A DNA stretch of 64,000 nt, taken from the NCBI RefSeq assembly GCF_019703305.1, contig NZ_AP024814.1:558001-622000 (forward strand), written 5' to 3'. Origin of the DNA: Helicobacter sp. NHP19-003. Lineage in GTDB: Bacteria > Campylobacterota > Campylobacteria > Campylobacterales > Helicobacteraceae. The notes beneath the pieces are model-generated. The model was not told where the DNA came from. It ran no database searches and was given only the letters and a program-made list of their open reading frames with translations. Shown piece after piece: positions 58,378 through 64,000 of this stretch. A program made the position numbers and the translations under genes. Position 1 is the stretch's first letter, and every line of letters starts with the position of its first letter.

Positions 58378-59664
58378 GTGAAACTTTACATTGAAACGAT
58401 GGGCTGTGCGATGAATAGTCGCGACAGCGAGCATATGGTGGGCGAACTTGGCAAGGTGGGCTATGTCCAAACAAATGAACCTAGCGAGGCGGATTTGATT
58501 TTAATCAACACCTGCAGTGTGCGCGAGAAGCCCGAGCGAAAATTGTTCTCCGAGATCGGGCAGTTTGCCAAGATCAAAAAGCCGGGGGCAAAGATCGGTG
58601 TGTGTGGCTGCACGGCAAGCCACATGGGCGCACAAATCCTTAAAAAAGCCCCGAGCGTGGACTTCGTTTTAGGCGCGCGCAATGTGTCTAAGATCAGCCA
58701 AATCATCAAACAGGATAAAGCGGTCGCCGTTGATCTCGACCATGACGACAGCACCTATGTGTTTGCCAGCCAAGCCCCTAGCAACATCAAAGCCCTGTTA
58801 AACATCTCCATCGGTTGCGATAAGCATTGCACCTATTGTGTTGTCCCCCACACCAGGGGCAAAGAGATTTCCATCCCTATGGATTTACTCTTAAAAGAGG
58901 CGGATAAGCTCGCACAGGCGGGGGTGAAAGAGATTCTACTTTTAGGGCAGAATGTCAACAACTACGGCGCGCGCTTTAGCACAGACCACCCTAAAGTGAA
59001 CTTCACCACTTTATTGGAAAACTTAAGCCAAATTGGGGGGCTCAAACGCATCCGCTTCACATCGCCCCACCCTCTGCATATGGACAACGCCTTTTTGGAA
59101 CACTTTGCTGCCAACCCTAAAGTGTGTAAGAGCATCCACATCCCTTTGCAAAGCGGTTCTAATGCCATTTTAAAGGCAATGAAAAGGGGGTATAGCAGGG
59201 AGTGGTATTTAGATCGCATCGCCCGTTTAAAAGCCCTAGTACCTGAAGTGGGCATCAGTACGGACATCATTGTAGGCTTTCCGGGCGAAACGCCTAGAGA
59301 CTTTGAGGACACCCTAGACATCTTAGAGCAAGTGCGCTTTGACACGCTCTATAGCTTCATTTACTCCCCCCGCCCGCTCACACCATCTTGCACATGGAAG
59401 AATCAAGTCCCCAAAGAAGAGTCGAGTGCGCATTTAAAACGCCTACAAAGCCGCCACAAGGAAATTTTAGAGCAAAAGGCTAGGGCAGAGCTGGGCAAAA
59501 CCCACGAGGTGTTGATCGAAAAAATCACAGAGGGTGTGGCTGAGGGGCGCAGCAGCAATGGACGGCTCTTAAGCTTTGAGGCTGGCGGGGCTGGCGTGGG
59601 GGATTTTGTGGCGGTTGAGGTGGTGGCGCACCGTAAGGGGAGCTTAAAAGGGAGGATTGCTTAA
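58378..59664 (+). CDS. miaB: tRNA methylthiotransferase MiaB
   Basis: Radical-SAM enzyme of 428 residues that methylthiolates i6A37 in tRNAs reading UNN codons. The N-terminal domain supplies cluster cysteines Cys10 (METMGCAMNS type), Cys46 (NTCSVREKPERKLF) and Cys76/Cys78 (GVCGCTAS). The radical-SAM motif is Cys147, Cys151 and Cys154 in SIGCDKHCTYCVVPHTRG. A C-terminal TRAM domain is present. The start is GTG at 58378. It is well conserved against the H. pylori protein; its tail is slightly shorter. Confidence 0.96.
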   Translation: MKLYIETMGCAMNSRDSEHMVGELGKVGYVQTNEPSEADLILINTCSVREKPERKLFSEIGQFAKIKKPGAKIGVCGCTASHMGAQILKKAPSVDFVLGARNVSKISQIIKQDKAVAVDLDHDDSTYVFASQAPSNIKALLNISIGCDKHCTYCVVPHTRGKEISIPMDLLLKEADKLAQAGVKEILLLGQNVNNYGARFSTDHPKVNFTTLLENLSQIGGLKRIRFTSPHPLHMDNAFLEHFAANPKVCKSIHIPLQSGSNAILKAMKRGYSREWYLDRIARLKALVPEVGISTDIIVGFPGETPRDFEDTLDILEQVRFDTLYSFIYSPRPLTPSCTWKNQVPKEESSAHLKRLQSRHKEILEQKARAELGKTHEVLIEKITEGVAEGRSSNGRLLSFEAGGAGVGDFVAVEVVAHRKGSLKGRIA

Positions 59665-59667
59665 GGT

Positions 59668-60291
59668 GTGCTGTTGAAACGCTTGAGAAATGGTTTTGTT
59701 TCCCACGCCTTGCCTGTGTTGCTCTATTGGGTGCTTAGGGTTTTGTTCAAGACTTGTAAAAACCATTTTCACTTAGCCGAGGACTTGCCAAAACAAACTT
59801 TCATCGCCAGTTGCTGGCATGGCGAGATGGCGATGTTGCCCTTTGCTTATTTGCGTGTCAAGCCCCAAGCGCATCTATCCGTGATCGCCAGCCAGCATTT
59901 TGACGGCGGTTTGGCAGCGACACTCTTTAAGTGCTTTGGGTTTCGAGCCATTAGGGGCTCTAGCAAGAGAGGCGGGGTGGGTGCGCTCATTGAGGCGATC
60001 AAAAGGCTAAAGAGTGGGGAGGACATCGGCATCACCCCCGATGGCCCTAAGGGGCCGCGCCATAGTGTTGCCGATGGGGTGGTGGCCTTGGCGCAAAAGA
60101 CGGGAGCAGGGGTGGTGGTGTGCCGTGTGGTCTTTAGCAATGCTTTCACACTCAACACATGGGATCGCTTTAAGCTGCCCAAGCCCTTTTCCACCATCCA
60201 TTACTATATGCTCTCCCCTTTTTTCATCCCCAAAAACATGGATTTACAAGAGGCTAAAGTGCTTGTGAAACAACGCATGGAGACGGTGTAG
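59668..60291 (+). CDS. lpxJ: Lipid A secondary acyltransferase LpxJ (DUF374)
   Basis: Membrane-associated acyltransferase of 207 residues in the DUF374 family. The H. pylori counterpart (jhp0255/HP0270) was named LpxJ and adds a secondary acyl chain to lipid A without needing the canonical Kdo substrate. Visible motifs are FIASCWHGEMAMLPFAYL (His and nearby acid as catalytic pair), IRGSSKRGGVGALIEAIK and ITPDGPKGPRHSVADG. GTG at 59668 is the longest start; TTG at 59674 has better spacing from AAGG. The stop shares a base with the next gene. Confidence 0.88.
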   Translation: MLLKRLRNGFVSHALPVLLYWVLRVLFKTCKNHFHLAEDLPKQTFIASCWHGEMAMLPFAYLRVKPQAHLSVIASQHFDGGLAATLFKCFGFRAIRGSSKRGGVGALIEAIKRLKSGEDIGITPDGPKGPRHSVADGVVALAQKTGAGVVVCRVVFSNAFTLNTWDRFKLPKPFSTIHYYMLSPFFIPKNMDLQEAKVLVKQRMETV

Positions 60292-61307
60292 TGGGGGTCT
60301 TTAGCTTTTGTAGGGGTGTTATTTACGATGGTATGCGCTCTTTGTTTTTCTCCGATGTCTTCATCTGTTTTAACTTAGATCATGAAGTTTTACTTGGCCG
60401 GATAGAGAGGCTCAGATGGAGAAAAACGCGCGAAATTATCAATAAAGTCTACCCCGTGAAAAATAGCATGATCCCCATCAAGGCCTTAAAAGATACCCGC
60501 GACTATGTCAACATCTACCCTTTTTCTTACATGTGCGGGATGGCTAAGAGTGTGGATCAGGGGATGTGTAGAAAGAGCGAATTAGAGCAACACATCCCGC
60601 AGGGGATGCGTAAAAAAGACTTGATCATCTTAGAAGTGGACGACTATTGTTTTTACATCCCCAAACAATCTTTAGAGCAGGACCGCAAAATCTTTAACCT
60701 GACCATGCAAAAGATCGATTACATTTTTTCGCCCTTCTTGTTGATGTATAGCTTCATCAAGCCCATGCTGGAGGATGGTGTGGTGGTTTACGCCCTTTTA
60801 GAACACGCCCGCTTGCATGTCATGGTGAGCAACCGCGGGGACATTTGTTACAGCAAATTCTATCCTCTAGAAACGGTGAAAACAGATTTTGAGGTGCAAA
60901 CCCAGGAAGACAACGAGGACTATAAGCATGAAGAGCAATTACTGCAATCTTTTTTGAAGTCCATTGAAACCAATTTGATGCAAATGGATTTTAGCTCTCC
61001 TGAAAAGCCCATCATCGAAGAAAAGCCCGTAGAAGATCCAAAAGCCCTTGTCGATAGTATCTTGCATGTCCCCGACATCGCCAAGCATTTGCAAGAGTGC
61101 ATCCAAACCTGTTACAGCAACCCTGTCTACAACATTGTGGACTTCGTGGAAAAAATCTATCTCTTGCACACCTATGGAGTCTCCAAACAACTCATCGACA
61201 TGCTCCAAGATGAAATGATGCTCAATGTGTTGCACACGCCCGTGTCCTTGCTCGAACAAATGGGTGTTTTAGCGAAGAAAGAGCTATACAATGAAGTTCA
61301 GCTATAG
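60291..61307 (+). CDS. PilM/GspL-like actin-fold protein (putative)
   Basis: Conserved 338-residue protein, the first of three overlapping genes. The central part, VVVYALLEHARLHVMVSNRG then DICYSKFYPLETV, looks like the ATPase-fold core of PilM or the cytoplasmic part of GspL, where a strand-turn-strand is followed by a kept signal residue. The front segment MRSLFFSDVFICFNLDHE would be the first strand of the fold. The region from about 200 is acidic and helical. GTG at 60291 shares a base with the lpxJ stop; an ATG at 60333 is equally plausible. The call depends heavily on the two following genes. H. pylori HP0271 is the likely counterpart, with no assigned function. Confidence 0.5.
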   Translation: MGVFSFCRGVIYDGMRSLFFSDVFICFNLDHEVLLGRIERLRWRKTREIINKVYPVKNSMIPIKALKDTRDYVNIYPFSYMCGMAKSVDQGMCRKSELEQHIPQGMRKKDLIILEVDDYCFYIPKQSLEQDRKIFNLTMQKIDYIFSPFLLMYSFIKPMLEDGVVVYALLEHARLHVMVSNRGDICYSKFYPLETVKTDFEVQTQEDNEDYKHEEQLLQSFLKSIETNLMQMDFSSPEKPIIEEKPVEDPKALVDSILHVPDIAKHLQECIQTCYSNPVYNIVDFVEKIYLLHTYGVSKQLIDMLQDEMMLNVLHTPVSLLEQMGVLAKKELYNEVQL

Positions 61308-61818
61308 CAAACCATTCCCCAAACACATATTAGGTCCGCTTGCCAAAGTTTGGATTTTTTATATTTTGCTCTCTGTGGTGATTGTGTGGGGACTCACCCG
61401 CTTCTTGCAAAAGTACATTGAAATCACCAAAAACCAGACTGAAATCTCCCAAGTGCAAGGGCATATCTACAGCCACGAAAACCGCCGTCTTGAGGAGCGT
61501 ATAGAGCGCACCAAGCAAACCTTAAAAAGCATGCGGGGCAAGGCCACCTACACCGTTAATGTCAAAGATTCGATCAAGGGGGTTTTAGAGATGATCCCCG
61601 ATTCGATCACCATAGAGTCCATCACCATAGACTACTCTAGTTTGGTACTTAAGGGCGTTGTCCCCTCCAAAGAGGATTTTAAAAACACGATCCAACAACG
61701 ACTCGACTCGATTTTTGAAAACAGCCATGTGGTCTTTACCCCCCTAAACAATGGGTGGTACAGCTTCATTTCCACAAACTCTTCTGTTTTACCCTTCATT
61801 GAAAAGGCGAGCAACTAA
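61291..61818 (+). CDS. PilN-like bitopic membrane protein (putative)
   Basis: A 175-residue protein with a short cytoplasmic N-terminus, one membrane helix (about 18-39), a coiled coil (about 40-85) and a small periplasmic domain: VLEMIPDSITIESITIDYSS then LVLKGVVPSKEDFKNTIQQR. That sequence order, helix-coil then IPxxI...L.L.G...S...F...I, is the PilN pattern. It overlaps its neighbour upstream by 17 bases and the next by one. No type IV pilus genes are nearby. Confidence 0.6.
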   Translation: MKFSYSKPFPKHILGPLAKVWIFYILLSVVIVWGLTRFLQKYIEITKNQTEISQVQGHIYSHENRRLEERIERTKQTLKSMRGKATYTVNVKDSIKGVLEMIPDSITIESITIDYSSLVLKGVVPSKEDFKNTIQQRLDSIFENSHVVFTPLNNGWYSFISTNSSVLPFIEKASN

Positions 61819-62396
61819 TGGAACAAAGCCAAAGAAGCCCCGAACAAGTCTACATGAGTCGCTACGCCAAGGATTTGGCGTTTGAGAACTTATTTAAAAA
61901 CTTCATCTTTTTTGTGGTCTTTGTGATCACCGCTATGGTGAGTGTGAGTGTATGGCTTTTGCCAAAGATTAGCGACTACCGCTCCCAAGACCTTGAAGCC
62001 CGCCAACAAGCCACGATTGTCGCCTACTACCGCAAGGACTTCGTGGGGACATTGAAAGACTACGAAACCTTAGAGCAAAATAACATCTCCCTTTTAAAAC
62101 ACCCCGATTATACTATGGCGACAAATAATCTAAACACACTCTTGCGCCAGCACTTCACCCACATTAAAATCCAAGAAAAGAGTAGCCGCATTGACCCCTT
62201 GGAGCGGTTTATTCACGATGAGTTGCGGGTGAATGTGCAAGCGCACAGTTTGAGCGATTTTTACGCTTTCTTTGACGGCTTAGCCGCCATCAGTGCATAC
62301 ACGCAAATTGAGTTTCCCATCACAATCACCAAAAACAAACACACCTTTATTTTGGATTTTGGCATGCATGTAGATTACAAGGTGATGAAACGCTGA
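61818..62396 (+). CDS. PilO-like bitopic membrane protein (putative)
   Basis: A 192-residue protein with a cytoplasmic N-terminus, one membrane helix (about 28-49), a coiled coil (50-95) and a C-terminal ferredoxin-like domain (LRVNVQAHSLSDFYAFFDGL then AAISAYTQIEFPITI). The last motif, a sequence where a 'one FFDGLA' helix precedes strands, is what PilO looks like. It overlaps the PilN-like gene by one base and the next gene by one base. H. pylori HP0273 is the likely counterpart. Confidence 0.6.
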   Translation: MEQSQRSPEQVYMSRYAKDLAFENLFKNFIFFVVFVITAMVSVSVWLLPKISDYRSQDLEARQQATIVAYYRKDFVGTLKDYETLEQNNISLLKHPDYTMATNNLNTLLRQHFTHIKIQEKSSRIDPLERFIHDELRVNVQAHSLSDFYAFFDGLAAISAYTQIEFPITITKNKHTFILDFGMHVDYKVMKR

Positions 62397-62767
62397 TGGA
62401 GTTTAGTTTTGACCCGAGGGCGTGCGCATCTTGTGGGGCTAGGTGCTGTTTGGGGCAAGAGGGATATATCTTTCTTCAACCCGTTGAAATGGAGGCGATC
62501 AGCGCGTTTTTAAAACTGCCCTTTGAAAAATTTACTCTGCAATACATCAAAAAGGTGGGCTACAAATACAGTCTACTAGAAAAGCCCGCAAGCGATCCCA
62601 AAGAGGGCTATGCGTGTGTGTTCTTAGATGAGGAAACCAAGCAATGCCAAATCTACCCCGTGCGCCCCAAGCAATGCCAAACTTTCCCCTTTTGGGAGTG
62701 TTTCCAAAACCCAAAAAAGGTCAAAGAACTGTGCGCCCTATGCCCCGGGGTCAAACCCCTTAACTAA
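62396..62767 (+). CDS. YkgJ family metal-cluster (CxxCxxxC-type) protein
   Basis: A 123-residue protein of the YkgJ family (UPF0153), proposed to bind zinc or an iron-sulfur cluster. Cysteines are clustered at CASCGARCCLGQEGYIFL near residue 11, in the middle (YACVFLDEETKQCQIYPVRP) and at the end (QCQTFPFWE, CALCPG). Its start overlaps the PilO-like gene by one base; it is the fourth gene of the run. Function unknown. It matches H. pylori HP0274 as I recall it. Confidence 0.85.
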   Translation: MEFSFDPRACASCGARCCLGQEGYIFLQPVEMEAISAFLKLPFEKFTLQYIKKVGYKYSLLEKPASDPKEGYACVFLDEETKQCQIYPVRPKQCQTFPFWECFQNPKKVKELCALCPGVKPLN

Positions 62768-62786
62768 AACATGTTTTTTGTGTTAT

Positions 62787-62792
62787 ATACTA
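62787..62792 (+). promoter_or_regulatory. -10 box for the TPR protein gene
   Basis: TATACT in TTATATACTACAG, about 38 bases before the ATG at 62831. It suggests the TPR gene has its own promoter apart from the PilMNO-like run. Confidence 0.45.
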
Positions 62793-62830
62793 CAGGATAC
62801 CATGCAAATTTTACACACAAGTGAGGTTTT

Positions 62831-64000
62831 ATGCCACAACAGAGAATGAGGACTTTGAGGCTTTTTGGCTTGGGGTTAGCCCTAAACGGCATGCTTTTTG
62901 CTCAAAGCATGACCGAAGACCAACAGATCTTAATCACATCGGATGCTTTCCACAGAGGCGACTTTGCCACGGCTAAAAAGGGCTATCTACAGCTTTACAA
63001 AGAAACGAATAACATCATTTACGCCAAAGAGGCCGCCATTTCGGCCGCAAGTCTAGGCGACATTAACACCGCTGTAGAACTTGCCATGCTCTATAAAAAA
63101 GTTACCAAAAATAACAAAGACCTATCCATTAATAAAATCTTGGTGGATGGCTACATCAAGACGGGGCAAATCCAAAAGGCGATCGCCCTGTTAGAGAAAA
63201 TCCGCAAAGAGGACAAATCTTTGATGTTAGATAATGTGCTAGGTTCGCTCTACATCAGCGAAAAAAAATACACCAAAGCTTTTGACATTTTAAGCAAACT
63301 CTACAACCAGGTGCACGATGAAGACACTTTAGAAAAGCTCATCACGCTCTACTTTATCCAAAACAGCCAGCAAGAGGCTGCCGATCTCATCACTTCTCAT
63401 TTGGAAAAGTATGGCTGCTCACCAGACCTATGTCAAAAGAGTTTCAACACCTTGATCCAAATGAATCGACTCGATAAAGCTAAAGAAGCCTTTGGCGCAC
63501 TTTATCGCAAAGACCCTGTGGTGCAAAACGCACAACTTTACATTGGGGTTTTGGTGATGCTCAAAGAATTTGACAAAGCCGAGAAAATCGCTAAAAACTT
63601 CCCCTTCAACCGCCGCTTGCTCTTAGACCTTTACACTGCCCAAAAAAACTTCGCTCTCGCATCCAAGCAGGCTGGCTTACTTTACAAAGAGCACAAAGAC
63701 CCTAGATTTTTAGCCCTAGAGGCGGTCTACACCTACGAGCATCTAACCTCCAAGAAAAAACTCACAAAAACCGACATGCTCCCCATTGCCCACAAACTTG
63801 AAAAGGCGATCGCCGAGCGCCGTGCACAACTTAGGCTACACAAGGGTAAATTAGATGTCCAAGACGCTTTTTTCTATAACTTCTTGGGTTATTCGCTCAT
63901 TGAATACGATTTAAATGTCCGCAAAGGGATCGACTATGTCAAAGTGGCGTTACAAATCGAGCCTAAGTCTATCTTTTACATCGATTCTTTGGCGTGGGGT
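62831..64000 (+). CDS. Exported tetratricopeptide repeat protein (N-terminal part; runs off the window)
   Basis: Only the first 390 codons are inside the window. A signal peptide (MPQQRMRTLRLFGLGLALNG then MLFA) is followed by helix pairs with the TPR pattern, e.g. DAFHRGDFATAKKGYLQLYK, GYIKTGQIQKAIALLEKIRK and GSLYISEKKYTKAFDILSKL. Near the edge FYNFLGYSLIEYDLNVRKGI and PKSIFYIDSLAWG match the conserved end of an outer-membrane TPR family. The start ATG follows GTGAGG. It might assist the neighbouring PilMNO-like proteins, but it has its own promoter, so the link is only positional. Confidence 0.85.
   Translation, partial: MPQQRMRTLRLFGLGLALNGMLFAQSMTEDQQILITSDAFHRGDFATAKKGYLQLYKETNNIIYAKEAAISAASLGDINTAVELAMLYKKVTKNNKDLSINKILVDGYIKTGQIQKAIALLEKIRKEDKSLMLDNVLGSLYISEKKYTKAFDILSKLYNQVHDEDTLEKLITLYFIQNSQQEAADLITSHLEKYGCSPDLCQKSFNTLIQMNRLDKAKEAFGALYRKDPVVQNAQLYIGVLVMLKEFDKAEKIAKNFPFNRRLLLDLYTAQKNFALASKQAGLLYKEHKDPRFLALEAVYTYEHLTSKKKLTKTDMLPIAHKLEKAIAERRAQLRLHKGKLDVQDAFFYNFLGYSLIEYDLNVRKGIDYVKVALQIEPKSIFYIDSLAWG

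Overview
This window comes from a gastric Helicobacter that is not H. pylori, most likely of the felis/bizzozeronii/heilmannii type. Evidence for the genus is the set of Helicobacter genes recognised by protein sequence: ArsRS acid-response pair, FlaA1/PseB, the HP0268-type small nuclease, LpxJ, MqnX, ComB4 and FecA-type receptors. Blocks of gene order match what I recall of H. pylori (HP0162-0168, HP0265-0274, HP0330-0334, HP0351-0354, HP0822-0825). Evidence against H. pylori itself is the periplasmic nitrate reductase, PEP carboxylase, a CitMHS transporter, a polysaccharide lyase and a PurF homologue, none of which I recall from H. pylori. Species assignment is inference.

Layout. 1-7.5 kb: the start of murJ (leftward), then a secreted PL8 (hyaluronate-lyase-like) enzyme, comB4 (DNA-uptake ATPase), pseB (flagellin glycan) and coaBC. 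7.9-13.3 kb: dnaE, an RluB-type pseudouridine synthase and a frameshifted Old Yellow Enzyme. 13.3-18.8 kb, leftward: a frameshifted exported protein, dapB-trxB-trxA, yraN, a homoserine dehydrogenase that has lost its ACT domain, and a KefB-type exchanger. 18.9-24.4 kb: two small proteins, arsR-arsS, a PurF-like protein without its catalytic cysteine, hemB and yebC. 24.4-27.6 kb, leftward: ruvX-dprA-minE-minD-ilvC. 27.7-37.1 kb: ppc, a large exported Arg/Ser/Thr-rich low-complexity protein, a TonB-dependent receptor, flgG and lpxR. 37.1-43.1 kb, leftward: dxs-fliH-fliG-fliF and a PAP2 phosphatase. 43.3-49.6 kb: napA, an unexplained 300-base gap, napG, napH and a CitMHS transporter. 49.6-54.8 kb, leftward: an LPP20-like lipoprotein, fldA, a DUF2393 protein, an SPFH protein, ilvE and a DEAD-box helicase. 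54.9-64 kb: ccdA, a catalytically dead dihydroorotase homologue, mqnX, an HP0268 homologue, miaB, lpxJ, three genes that look like PilM/PilN/PilO, a YkgJ-like metal-cluster protein and the start of a TPR protein.

How the genes fit together. Several themes recur: cell-surface and lipid A remodelling (MurJ, LpxR, LpxJ, PAP2), motility (PseB, FlgG, FliF/G/H), natural transformation (ComB4, DprA), low-oxygen and redox metabolism (NapAGH, Trx pair, flavodoxin, CcdA, MqnX) and acid response (ArsRS). Genes are densely packed, often with ATGA or TAATG overlaps. No tRNA, rRNA, CRISPR array, insertion sequence or phage was seen.

The most interesting points are: an intact PL8 catalytic set in a gastric Helicobacter; a PurF homologue with Phe in place of the nucleophilic Cys, overlapping the acid-sensor kinase gene; Hom and its ACT-domain remnant separated by one frame beside G5 tracts; an exported RS-domain-like protein; a PilMNO-like trio in a genus not known for type IV pili; and a split nap cluster with a perfect inverted repeat at its promoter.
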